A DNA stretch of 64,000 nucleotides from Blastocatellia bacterium. GTDB lineage: Bacteria; Acidobacteriota; Blastocatellia; Chloracidobacteriales; JADJPF01. Under the pieces are notes generated by a model. That model made no database searches. It was not told where the DNA came from and saw only the letters and a program-made list of their open reading frames with translations. Location: assembly GCA_016713405.1 (NCBI GenBank), contig JADJPF010000010.1, positions 62,001 to 126,000 on the forward strand. The letters are read 5' to 3'. This document shows positions 17,077-26,900 of the stretch, in pieces. How positions within the stretch are numbered: the first letter of the stretch is position 1; each line of letters begins with the position of its first letter. The position numbers were made by a program, and so were the translations under genes.

Positions 17077-18173
17077 AGCTGAATATCTCTTAATTCCTTA
17101 GCTTTTTCTTCTGCCATTGTGTCATTAAGAAAAACTCCACAACCGGCTTCAACTCCAGCTAAGTATTTTAATTTATTTTCGCTTCTATAAGGTGGATAAA
17201 ATTCTATATGAAAATGATAATAACTATAATCATTACCATCGGTTGGCCTTTGGTGCATTAGCATTATGTAAGGAAATGAGCGTTGCCAAAGTTTGTCAAA
17301 TTTTCCTAAAAGTATTTTTAATAAATTTGCTAAATGCTCACGCTCAACAGAGTTAAAATCTGTAATTGCATTAACATGTCGCTTAGAGTAGACATGCGTT
17401 TCATAAGGCCAACGTGCATAAAAAGGAATAAATGCTATAAATGATTCATTTTCAATAATTAACCTAGTTTGGTTAGAAAGTTCGTTTTCTAAAATTTGAC
17501 AAAATAAACAAGTTTTATGTTCTTGCCAATGTTTTTTGGCTGATGTTAGCTCTTTTTCTGCAATCGGTGGAATAAAAGGAAAAGAATAAATTTGTCCGTG
17601 TGGATGAGGCAGTGTAACGCCTATTTCACGCCCTTTATTTTCAAAGATATAAACATATTTAATGTAATCTAATGACCCAAGTTCAGCAAAACGATCTGCC
17701 CAAACATCAATTAAATTTTTTATCTCTTTTTCAGATAAATCTGTAAGTGTAGCTTTGTGATCAGGTGAATAGACGACTACTTCACATTCTCCTTGAGATG
17801 GAGAAATTTTGTAAAAATCAGGTGGTTCAACAGTTTGAGTTGCAGCAGTAAAAGCAGGAAATTTATTCTGAAATACAGCTAATTCATACTCAGGCAAAGG
17901 AATTTCGCTAGTAAAGCCACCTTCTTTGGTGACACAAAGCGGACAAAAATCATCTGGAGGAAAAAAAGTTCGGTCTTGACGCTGAGTTGCTACGCCTACC
18001 CATTCAGAAAGAACAGGGTTCCATCGTAGATGATTTGAAGCTTTGTTAAGTGAAGAGATATTATTTTCTAACAAACGGCTGTTTTTAGCTTCTTGCCAAT
18101 ATAAAATTAAATATCTACCATCATTTTTAATTAATTTTTCTTTGTACATTAATGGTTTTGCCCCATTAAACAT
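17073..18173 (-). CDS. galT: galactose-1-phosphate uridylyltransferase
   Basis: GalT exchanges UMP between UDP-glucose and galactose 1-phosphate. The product has 366 residues. Visible are RWNPVLSEWVGVATQRQDR, the zinc-type CPLC motif, VVYSPDHKATL, the active-site HPHGQIYSFPFIPP, a second CLFCQIL, and HFHIEFYPPYR near the C-terminus. It is the first gene of a galT-galK pair with a 4-base overlap; galE is not in the window. The start is uncertain: ATG 18173 gives a slightly long N-terminus, and ATG 18149 is an alternative; neither has a clear ribosome binding site. Confidence 0.94.
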   Translation of the reverse strand: MFNGAKPLMYKEKLIKNDGRYLILYWQEAKNSRLLENNISSLNKASNHLRWNPVLSEWVGVATQRQDRTFFPPDDFCPLCVTKEGGFTSEIPLPEYELAVFQNKFPAFTAATQTVEPPDFYKISPSQGECEVVVYSPDHKATLTDLSEKEIKNLIDVWADRFAELGSLDYIKYVYIFENKGREIGVTLPHPHGQIYSFPFIPPIAEKELTSAKKHWQEHKTCLFCQILENELSNQTRLIIENESFIAFIPFYARWPYETHVYSKRHVNAITDFNSVEREHLANLLKILLGKFDKLWQRSFPYIMLMHQRPTDGNDYSYYHFHIEFYPPYRSENKLKYLAGVEAGCGVFLNDTMAEEKAKELRDIQL

Positions 18174-18252
18174 TATCGGGAATAGGGTTTTAGAGAATTT
18201 TGACTTTGATTTATAAGTATTTAGGTTATTTATTTCTTATTCCTGATAATGT
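18170..18252. repeat. inverted repeat flanking the galT promoter region
   Basis: Two 15-base arms (18170-18184 and 18238-18252) are complementary with a single mismatch and enclose 53 bases just upstream of galT; the first arm covers the galT start codon. Such an arrangement could bind a repressor at two sites, or pair in RNA to hide the start. Confidence 0.45.
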
Positions 18253-18268
18253 TTTATTTAATGCTCAA

Positions 18269-18721
18269 CTATTTGATAGGCAAATAATACCCACAAAAAT
18301 GAATTGTAGCTCTTCCATCTGAAGATGCTACTGTTGCAGTGCCTCTATGTAAAAACCTTATGACAAGATCTTCATTGGGATTAAGAGCAATCCACACATT
18401 TTGCCCAATCAAATATTCATCAACTTGCTTGCCTGCACTCTCAAAGCTAAAACTTTTGATGGGTGACAATGTATAGTCTGACCAATACGTCTGATTTGAC
18501 ATTTTTCCTGTTACAAGATCTATTAGAAATGGCACACCAGATGTCATAGTAACTCTACCACCGATATATTTAATAATAAGATGTTTTCCTTTTGGGCTTG
18601 AGATCCCTCCAATCAGTGTATGTGTTAAATAAATGTCTTGGGTATAGTTCCAAATTTCTGAACCTACTGTATCAACTACACGCACAGGATAAGGTGGTTT
18701 AATAGTTGGGTTAAAGCTCAT
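18269..18721 (-). CDS. hypothetical protein, 150 residues
   Basis: I do not recognise this protein. It starts at ATG 18721 behind an excellent AAAGGAG site, and TATAAT occurs 35 bases before the start. The sequence alternates hydrophobic and polar residues (HLIIKYIGGRVTM, FHEDLVIRF-like stretches, TIHFCGYYLPIK), suggesting an all-beta fold. There is no signal peptide or membrane segment. It stands alone between galT and the M16 peptidase gene. Confidence 0.65.
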   Translation of the reverse strand: MSFNPTIKPPYPVRVVDTVGSEIWNYTQDIYLTHTLIGGISSPKGKHLIIKYIGGRVTMTSGVPFLIDLVTGKMSNQTYWSDYTLSPIKSFSFESAGKQVDEYLIGQNVWIALNPNEDLVIRFLHRGTATVASSDGRATIHFCGYYLPIK

Positions 18722-18864
18722 AAGTTTTGCTCCTTTATTTTTAGTATTATATTGTAAAGCTAGTCACAGTAGCGCATAATGTTGAGAGCTTATACTAATA
18801 TAATACGGATAGGATTAGAATATACAGCAGTATTTGTAAAATAAAAATTTAGCTTTATGCAAAT

Positions 18865-18895
18865 AAAAAAAGCCCAATAAGCATTGGGCTTTTTT
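18865..18895 (-). terminator. terminator after the M16 peptidase gene
   Basis: AAAAAAGCCCAA and TTGGGCTTTTTT form a perfect 12-pair hairpin with a 6-base loop, about 25 bases after the stop of the M16 gene on the minus strand. Confidence 0.92.
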
Positions 18896-18918
18896 CTGAA
18901 GTTAGTTTTTATTTATTA

Positions 18919-21714
18919 TTATTTAGCAGGTTTTTTAGCAAAATCACCATCTTTGATAATAACTATTTTGCTTGGATCTATATGTTTGCGCATAGCTTGA
19001 AGAATTTGCTCATTAGTTAAAGCACTAATTCTTTGTTCAAGTTCTTTATCAAAATTTAGTGTACGGTCGCTAAATAAAAAGGCGTTTAAGCGGCGAGCAA
19101 GTTCATTATCTTGAGCGCGGCTTACTTGGCGAGATTGTAAATAGCCAGATTTAGCTGCTGTGATTTCTGCTTCAGTAAAACCATCTTTTAACATCTTTTC
19201 AATTTCTTCTTTGAATGCAGCTTCTAATTTAGCAACATTTTCTGGTGCATAAATAGCAAAAGTAACAAAAGAGCCATTTTTGTCAAAAGAGCTAGCGTTT
19301 AGTTGTGAGCCAACACCATAGCTTAGACCTTCTTTTTGACGAATACGAGTAGCTAGACGAGAATTTAAGAATCCTCCGCCAAGCATATAATTTCCTAAAA
19401 CTAAGCCAGCATAATCTGGATCATCATCACGGATATTTAGATTCATACCTGCTAGGAAAAAGGCATTAGCTTTATCTGGAGTTTCAAGTGCTTTATTGGT
19501 GACTGTAGCTGCTTGATAAGGTCTAGTAATACGTTGAGGTTGTGTTTTAGATGTCCAATTACCTAATTTTTCAGTAATTTGTTGGGCAAATTGTTTTTCA
19601 TCAAAACTACCAACAACAGTAATTTCTGCTTTAGAAGCACCATAGAAATCATCATAGAATTTCTTTATATCTTCTAGTTTAGCAGCTTTGACTTCAGCAA
19701 TATCTTCATCTGGAGTAGAGACATAGCGAACATCTCCTTTTGGATAATTGCTCATAATACGTTGAAATTCAGTGCCACCAACAGAAGTAGGTTCACTACG
19801 TTGTTGTTCAATTTCAGCAAGTTGTTCTTGGCGAAGTTGTTCAAACTCATTTGCATCAAAAGCCGGTTCGCGTAAGATTTCAGTTATTAAATCTACTACA
19901 GCAGGCAAATTTTCCCGTGTAGTTTCAATTCCCACTACTGCTTGACTAGAACTACCAGCAACAAAGGCTCTTGCTTTAAGCTTGTCAAATTCGTCTTGAA
20001 TTTGTTGACGAGTACGTTTTTTAGTTCCTCGCATTAACATTTGACCAGCCATGTCGCCGGCTGTAACACGATTATTTAAGCTCTTCTCATCGCCTAAATG
20101 GAAAGTCATTGCTACTTGGACACTATTACCACGGGTTTTCTTTGGTAACATTGCTAGTTTAATGTTAGAAATATTTTGACGAGTGAGGCGAGCTTCAATA
20201 TTATTTGGGGAAGGATCAAAGGCTTCACCAGCAGCAATAGCTTCTGCACCTTTATAATCTTTTAACATTGATGCAATATCTGGCACATCTGGAATTTCAG
20301 ACCTTTCAGGTTTGCTAGTAGGAATAAATAGCCCCACGGTACGATTAGAAGATTTAATATAGCTAGCTGCTACTTTTTTAACATCATCTACAGTAACTTT
20401 TTTAATACGGTCACGGTGTAAAAAGAATAAACGCCAGTCTCCCATAGCCTGAAAGTCGCTTAAAGTTAAGCCAACACGGTTGGGATCATTTAAGGTAAGT
20501 TCAAATTCTTTAAGTAGCGCGGTTTTAGCACGGTCAACTTCTTCTTGTGTAGGGGGTTCATTAAGAATATTTTCTATAGTTTTTGTTAAGCTTTCTTTTG
20601 CTTCATCTAAAGATGAATCTTGGCGGACTTCGGCACCAAATATCATCATGCCTGGTTCGCGTTGTTGGAAACTAAAACCATAGGCAGCACTAGCTTTTTT
20701 AGTTTCTGCTAAAGCTTTTCTTAAACGTCCAGTGTTAAACTCACCAATAATTTGAGTAAGTACATCAACAGCAGCAAAATCAGGGTGTGATCCTGGAGCA
20801 GTATGATAGAGACATCCTACTAATTGAACGTCGCCTGTACGTCTTAAGGTGACAAGTCTTTCGCCGTCCTGGGTTGGCTCAGCCGTATAAGTTCTAATAA
20901 GTTGACGGGATGGTTTAGGAATAGAAGAGAAATACTTGTCAATTAATTGCAGGGTTTTTTCTTCATCAAACTTACCAGCTACAGTTAAAACTGCATTATC
21001 TGGCTGGTAATAGTTACGATAAAAGGCTTGAAGTCTTTCAATAGGCACATTTTCAATATCAGAACGTGCGCCAATTGTTGTATTTCCATAGTTATGCCAA
21101 AGAAAAGCTGTAGACAACATTCTTTCAATTAAAACTCTTTGAGGGCTATTTTCACCAGATTCAAACTCATTACGAACTACAGTCATTTCACTATCTAAAT
21201 CTTTTTTGGCAATATAAGAGTTGATCATACGATCAGATTCTAGGTCTAATGACCAATTTAAGTTTTCATCTGTAGCTTGGAAAGTTTCAAAATAATTAGT
21301 GCGGTCAAAAGAAGTTGTACCATTGGGACGAGTTCCATGCTCGGTTAATTCTTTTGGAATATCAGGATGTCTGGGAGTGCCTTTAAATACTAGGTGTTCT
21401 AGTAAATGTGCCATACCAGTTTCACCATAATTTTCATGGCGCGAACCAACCATATAAGTAATATTTACTGTTATTGTTGGTTTGGAAGGATCTGGAAATA
21501 ACAGAACTTTTAGACCATTTTTTAATTGGTATTCTGTAATTCCTTCTACAGAAGTTACTTTTACTACTCCTTCAGGAATAGCTGCTGTAGCTTTAGTTAC
21601 AGCAGTAGCATTATCATTAATCGCAGCACGAATATTAATAGGTGTTGCTAAAAAGGTAGTTGTCAATAACGGAATTGACATTAACACGCTGGCTTTTCTT
21701 ACTTTACTAGACAT
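18919..21714 (-). CDS. exported two-domain M16 zinc peptidase (pitrilysin/processing-peptidase type)
   Basis: The product has 931 residues. A signal peptide (about 1-30) is followed by a first M16 domain with the inverted zinc motif HLLEH (His103, Glu106, His107) and a downstream glutamate in VRNEFESGE. The second M16 half (from about 500) has HLGDEKSLNN in place of a metal site and so looks non-catalytic, as is usual when both halves are in one chain. The C-terminus contains the family stretch GLSYGVGSQLNASSF. These enzymes form a clam shell that degrades peptides in the periplasm. The start at 21714 gives a good signal peptide. The gene is monocistronic, divergent from the methyltransferase-like gene. 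Confidence 0.93.
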   Translation of the reverse strand: MSSKVRKASVLMSIPLLTTTFLATPINIRAAINDNATAVTKATAAIPEGVVKVTSVEGITEYQLKNGLKVLLFPDPSKPTITVNITYMVGSRHENYGETGMAHLLEHLVFKGTPRHPDIPKELTEHGTRPNGTTSFDRTNYFETFQATDENLNWSLDLESDRMINSYIAKKDLDSEMTVVRNEFESGENSPQRVLIERMLSTAFLWHNYGNTTIGARSDIENVPIERLQAFYRNYYQPDNAVLTVAGKFDEEKTLQLIDKYFSSIPKPSRQLIRTYTAEPTQDGERLVTLRRTGDVQLVGCLYHTAPGSHPDFAAVDVLTQIIGEFNTGRLRKALAETKKASAAYGFSFQQREPGMMIFGAEVRQDSSLDEAKESLTKTIENILNEPPTQEEVDRAKTALLKEFELTLNDPNRVGLTLSDFQAMGDWRLFFLHRDRIKKVTVDDVKKVAASYIKSSNRTVGLFIPTSKPERSEIPDVPDIASMLKDYKGAEAIAAGEAFDPSPNNIEARLTRQNISNIKLAMLPKKTRGNSVQVAMTFHLGDEKSLNNRVTAGDMAGQMLMRGTKKRTRQQIQDEFDKLKARAFVAGSSSQAVVGIETTRENLPAVVDLITEILREPAFDANEFEQLRQEQLAEIEQQRSEPTSVGGTEFQRIMSNYPKGDVRYVSTPDEDIAEVKAAKLEDIKKFYDDFYGASKAEITVVGSFDEKQFAQQITEKLGNWTSKTQPQRITRPYQAATVTNKALETPDKANAFFLAGMNLNIRDDDPDYAGLVLGNYMLGGGFLNSRLATRIRQKEGLSYGVGSQLNASSFDKNGSFVTFAIYAPENVAKLEAAFKEEIEKMLKDGFTEAEITAAKSGYLQSRQVSRAQDNELARRLNAFLFSDRTLNFDKELEQRISALTNEQILQAMRKHIDPSKIVIIKDGDFAKKPAK

Positions 21715-21820
21715 TAAATTATTGAACCTCCAAAATTTTGAAAACTTCGGTAAATAAAGTTATATTGTTTACGGTATAAGTTAGATTGCGAAAATTTGAA
21801 GCTATCTAACTGTTAAAATA

Positions 21821-21849
21821 TTGTCAAGATTTAAATAATATATTACTTA
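21821..21849 (+). promoter_or_regulatory. possible promoter of the methyltransferase-like gene
   Basis: TTGTCA (21821) and TACTTA (21844) are spaced by 17 bases, with a predicted transcript start about 20 bases before the ATG at 21876. In such AT-rich DNA the match is only moderate. Confidence 0.4.
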
Positions 21850-21875
21850 ATAGTAGTTATTTTTTAGAGGCACTA

Positions 21876-23342
21876 ATGATTAATTTTACTAATGAATTTC
21901 AACCAAGTTTACTAGAACTTCGCAGTATACTAAAAATTTTACGCTATGATTGGCTTTATCGTAGTATCAAGGGGCTAAGTTATTTTACAGATAGTTCTTT
22001 AGCAACTTTTCCTAGAGCAATAACTGAAGAAATAATGAGTTTAAGTTTGTCTTATAATGTTATGTTGCGGTTATTTGCTTTAAGACAAGCTTTAGAACGC
22101 TTAGAGGTAGTCGAGAATTTAATAAATGAACAACTACTAAATGATTTAATTAGATTAGGTTTGATTAAAGAAACTGGAAATTTAGTACAACTTGATAATT
22201 ATAGGATCATAGCCTGGCTAGGTTTTTATATTATTTCTTCAGATCCAATTTTTGAGCCTTCAGCCACATTAACATCTGAAACTTATAAGTTAAGTTATGA
22301 ACTAATGAAAACAGATGCTAAATCTGCAATAGATCTAAATTGTGGTTGTGGTTTAGCTAGTTTAGTGGCAGCAGAAAAAGCAGAGCAAGTTTTTGCTTTT
22401 AGTGATTCTTTAGCTGCTATTAATATTACTAAAGCTAATGCAGCATTAAATCAACTATCAGAAAAAATTATAGTTTCTAGTACACCAAAGGCAGAATTTC
22501 CTAAAGTAGAACTAATTTTTTGCTCTAGCACTAGATTTTCTTTACGAATAAATATTGAAATATTATTAAATAATAAATCAAGTAATATAGAGAAAAATAA
22601 TTTAGAATTATTAAATGAGTTAAAAAACATTGCTAGTGATAAAAGTAAAATAATAATACAAATACTAGCAACAGATAACATAAATATACTATCTGCAAAT
22701 ATAGAGAAATTATTACTAAAAGATAATCAAAAAGTAAAGCTGTTTATTTTATCTCAAAGTTATATTGATAATGAATATTTTAAGGCTTGGGCAGAAATAC
22801 TATATTATCAACTAAATATGTTAGAAATAAATAGTATACCACTAGAAAATATTAGTAATGAGTTAATAGAATACTATAAAATACTAGAAGCTAAATGTAG
22901 TTATTTGATCTTAATAGAAAGTAATGAAGCAAATAATTTTAGTTTTGAATTAATAAATTTAGTTAGTGAGTTAACAAATCAATTAGAAATACCTGAAGAT
23001 ATTAAATTAATAGAACAAGATATAAAAATCCTTAAAACGGAAAAAGGAAATATATCTATCATAGTTGATGAAATACAAAAAGATATAGTTGAGCTAATAG
23101 ATTCAGAAAATCTTTTACTTAAAGAAGTAGCAGAAATTATTTCTAATCGTCATGACTTATCTTTAGAAACAGCTAGTGTAAAAGTTTTAGAGCTATGTCA
23201 AGAATTGTTTTTATCAGGATTGCTTTCAAATCCTGTAATGTCTAGTTTACGTGGTCAAATGCGGTTAATGACCTTAAATGTAAATAAATTTGCTAGCACT
23301 CTTAAAACTATTGGCGAGGAATTAGATAAGCAAAATAACTAG
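21876..23342 (+). CDS. methyltransferase-like protein with winged-helix-like ends
   Basis: The product has 488 residues; AGAGG lies seven bases before the ATG. Residues 1-130 are helical with a small all-alpha or winged-helix look. About 145-215 has a class I methyltransferase SAM motif (DLNCGCGLASL, then an acidic turn VFAFSDSLAAINITKAN). The position where N-methylating enzymes have NPPY reads CSSTRF, so the domain may be inactive or have another substrate. The middle (215-390) is lysine/isoleucine/asparagine-rich. The tail (390-488) resembles a winged helix (LLLKEVAEIISNRHDLSLETA, LFLSGLLSN). It is the first gene before a 0.5-kb repeat element and a large ATPase on the same strand. The substrate is unknown. 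Confidence 0.65.
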   Translation: MINFTNEFQPSLLELRSILKILRYDWLYRSIKGLSYFTDSSLATFPRAITEEIMSLSLSYNVMLRLFALRQALERLEVVENLINEQLLNDLIRLGLIKETGNLVQLDNYRIIAWLGFYIISSDPIFEPSATLTSETYKLSYELMKTDAKSAIDLNCGCGLASLVAAEKAEQVFAFSDSLAAINITKANAALNQLSEKIIVSSTPKAEFPKVELIFCSSTRFSLRINIEILLNNKSSNIEKNNLELLNELKNIASDKSKIIIQILATDNINILSANIEKLLLKDNQKVKLFILSQSYIDNEYFKAWAEILYYQLNMLEINSIPLENISNELIEYYKILEAKCSYLILIESNEANNFSFELINLVSELTNQLEIPEDIKLIEQDIKILKTEKGNISIIVDEIQKDIVELIDSENLLLKEVAEIISNRHDLSLETASVKVLELCQELFLSGLLSNPVMSSLRGQMRLMTLNVNKFASTLKTIGEELDKQNN

Positions 23343-23357
23343 AAGTAATCATTAGTA

Positions 23358-23848
23358 CTCTGTAAACTAAATTTACTGATATTTTAATCTTAAGCCCCAA
23401 CGGGGCGACATAACTGTAGCCTAGGGCGTAAGCCCTAGGAAATTATAGTTAAGCCTTCTTAAGCCCTGAAAGGGCGAAAGAGTCTTTAAGAAAAGGCTCT
23501 TTCGCCCCGTTGGGGCTTTATATGATATATTACTTAAACCCTGAGCTTACGCTCTGGGCTACATATCTTTCGCCCCGTTGGGGCTTAAGATTTAACCCCT
23601 TACTTTTCAATTAGTTGTTCTTAAGTTCGCGCTTATGGGTTGTAAGACCTAGGTATAGTTGTTATACATAATTAGAGTCGCGTAGCAACGACATAATAAA
23701 TCTAATAAATTCAATAAATTAATTATGTCGTCACGTTCGTGATTCTCTAAATACTATACTATCATACGTAGGGTTGAAACCCTACGCTACAAATATGTCG
23801 CCCCGTTGGGGCTTAAGATTAAAATGTTAGAATATTTAAGTTACAGAG
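23358..23848. repeat. composite repeat element bounded by 54-base inverted repeats
   Basis: This 491-base non-coding element fills the gap before the large ATPase gene. The left end (23358-23411) matches the reverse complement of the right end (23795-23848) at 48 of 54 positions with no gaps. Inside are further REP-like units. The GCCCCAACGGGGC type occurs at both ends and twice in the middle (about 23502-23516 and 23571-23585), with a GCCC-TGAA-AGGGC variant at 23462. There are also units of CCTAGGGC..GCCCTAGG form (23420), CCTGAGC..GCTCTGGG form (23540) and GTAGGG..CCCTAC form (23768), and an AGAGTCGCG/ACGACATAAT inverted pair (23674-23748). No ORF is present. It looks like REP/MITE-type DNA that is probably mobilised in trans. 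Confidence 0.85.
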
Positions 23849-23944
23849 CATTTATTGTTAAGAGCTTATCAGTTTGTTGCGACTATAAGTAAGATTATGG
23901 TAGAGTGTAGGATCTCATTTAACAACTAAACTTTAGAAATAAGT

Positions 23945-26900
23945 ATGGCAATACAACAAATAAAAGCCTATGTTGAAGTTCAATCACCAGCACAATTAGC
24001 TGATTTTAAGGGTGTTAGTAGTGATTTGGTGGTCAGAGCCTATCAAATTAACTGGCGGCTTAAAGAAAGTATAACTAATTTATTGGCGGCTTTGGCTGGT
24101 CAAAGAGGCCCTTATATTATTACTGGCCCTAGGGGTGCAGGTAAAAGCCATCTTTTAACCGTGATGCGTGCTTTAACAACTAATCCCGGTCTTTCTAACG
24201 CCCTACGTGATCCTGCTATAGTTTCATCTGCTGGCAAATTAGCAGATGAAAAGTTTTTTGTAATTGAACTAGATATTACTAGTAAAGAACCTCCTGATTT
24301 ATTAAGTATGATTAGAGAGGAACTAGCTACTAGAGATCATAACCCTGTATTTTTTTCTGATACTGAATGGGGTGACTCTATTTCTGGTTCAAGAGTTTTT
24401 AAGCTAATTAGGTCAAAACTTCCTTATGGAGCAGTGCTAGCACTTTTTATTGATGGTATTTCACTGCCAATGCGTTCTAGCAAACGAATACAATCACAAA
24501 TAGTTAGTTGGTTAAGTTGGGTAGCAGATCAATTTGGTGATCAATCTCAAGGTTTAATTATTACTTTAGATGAAGATATTTTATCTGATGTAGGAAGCAA
24601 GCTTTTAAGTAAATTTAAGGTAGAGAGAGTAGATACAGCTAATTTAAGAGATATTGCAGATCGGTTTATTTTGAAAAAAAATGATCAGCAACGTCAAGAA
24701 TTAGGCTATCTTTATAATGAGATTGTACGTTTAATGCCTCAGTTTGCTTGGTCAAAGGAGGACTTTACAGCCGTTTTTCCTATTCACCCAGCGGTTTTAG
24801 AAGTTGCTGCTGGTTTAAGAGTTTATTCTAGGAGTTTTTCCTTACTAGGTTTTATTAGTTCTTCTGCTTCAAAAGCTAGCAACCGACGTGCAATGAACCT
24901 TTCAGCATTAGACGAGCTTTTTGATGGTTTTGAGTTTGAATTAAGAAAAAATGAAAACCTTGCTAGTTTATTTGCAACTTATGATTTTATTACTCAAAGT
25001 GGTATAGGCCGGCTCACTAATTATGATGAAAAAATGTGGGCTAAAATCGCTCTTAAAGCCTTGTTTATTTTTTCTCTTGCTGGAAAAGCTGTAACAATAA
25101 GCAAATTAGCTGATTCTGTAATGCTTTATGATGATCGAGATTTTAAGGCAGGAAGCCAAAGAATAAGTAGAATAATAGAATGTTTTCTGCAAACTGCTCC
25201 TGATATGATTGAAGTATCTGGAGAAGGTCGTTATTCTACCTACCGTTTTGTAATTAAAACTGCACCATCTACAGAAGAGATTTTAGCTGAAAGTATTGAA
25301 AAAATTGCAGATAATGACATAAGACTAACACAATTACTTATTACTGTAGGAGGAGAGTTTTTTTCTGATTGGCCGCTAAAATTTGGTCAAGAATTAAGAG
25401 CAGAATTTCCTATTTCTTGGCGTAATAGCTCGCGTTTAGGAATCTTAAAGCTAGGAACAGAAGTTGAACTTTTTCCTGTTACTAGTATACCTTCTAGTCA
25501 ACAAAATAATGTTTCTTTAGGTGTAGGCTTAATTACTCCAGATATTGGAGATGATGAAGAACTCCTACCTATTGATTTGCTAGTAGAGCCAGCTTTTGCC
25601 CAAACGGGCGAATATATACTTTCACAAAGTATTTGTGAATGGGATTGGCAAGTTTGTTTAATTCCTCTTTTAAGCGATCCAATAATAGATTTTCCTTATT
25701 TTAATCCACCAACGCTTATTTATTGGACACCTGAATATCCAACTAGAGAAGACTTAAATACATTAAAAAAAGCTTTAATCTTTAGAATAGATTCACAAGA
25801 GCTAACTCAAGCAGGAGTAGATTGTTTAGAAGAACAAAAAAAAGTAGACCTAAGTTTACAAGAAATTTTTCAACGCTTATATGTAGATGGGGGGAAATTT
25901 AATAATCCTGGGTCAGATAGACCTATTTTAATTTATCAACTAACTGTAGCAGGTTCAACAATTACAGAAATGTTTTCCTCACTTATGGCTGAATCTTTAT
26001 ATCTTCGCTATCCAGAACATCCTCATTTTGGACAAGAGATAACAGAAGAAGTGTTAATAAACTTAACAAAAAATTTTTTTGGCAAACAAGATCCTTTTTC
26101 TTCTCAAACACAAAGCTATCTGGAAAATTGCGCTTTACCACTAAAATTAGTTTTATCAAATGAAGGACAATATATTTTGGACTTAAGCGAAGAAAACACT
26201 TCTTTAGCTGTAACAGAAATTTCAAGCATAGTTTTAGAGCTAAAAAAAGATGCTACTATGCCTATTCGCCAGCTTTATACCCGGCTACGTGCTGAACCCT
26301 TTGGCTTAAGTGCTTTAGTTCAAAAATTGGTTTTAATAGCTTTAGTAGCTGATTGGAAAATAGAACTTACTTCAGAAAATGGTAGCCAAGCCTTAAATCC
26401 ATCTAAATTAGCTCTGGAATCAAGCTTAAATCAATATACTCATATACGTATTTCTTCTATTACACATTCTCCATCAACTCTTTGTCAATGGTACTCTTTA
26501 TTAACTTCATCTGAAGAAGAAATGGATTTAGTTAACCAAACTCATCGAGAACAAATGAAAGAAGGCTTAAAAGCATGGCAAGAAAATTGGGTAAGTTTAA
26601 GAATTTCTGACCAACTAGAAAAACTACCTGTTGAAAGTGTAACCACTAAATTATCCCAAATGGTTGTTTCTTGTAATCGCTATTTTGAAGCTATTAGTGA
26701 GGAAATTAATGACTTTTTATCTAATAGAAATACTTTAGAAGAATGTTTAACCCAAATTATTGATAATTTTGCTGCTAAAGATACAGTTTATTTTCGAGCA
26801 GTTAATGAGTTGACTTTACTAATAAACTTTTTTGCCTGGCTACCATTTTTTGATGCAACTAGAAAATATATTTTAGCAGCAGAAAATACTGGAAATGGCC

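Noticed and set aside
23358..23848. CRISPR-like repeats
   Set aside because: The repeated units are palindromes in both orientations with irregular spacing, and there is no constant spacer length or cas gene.
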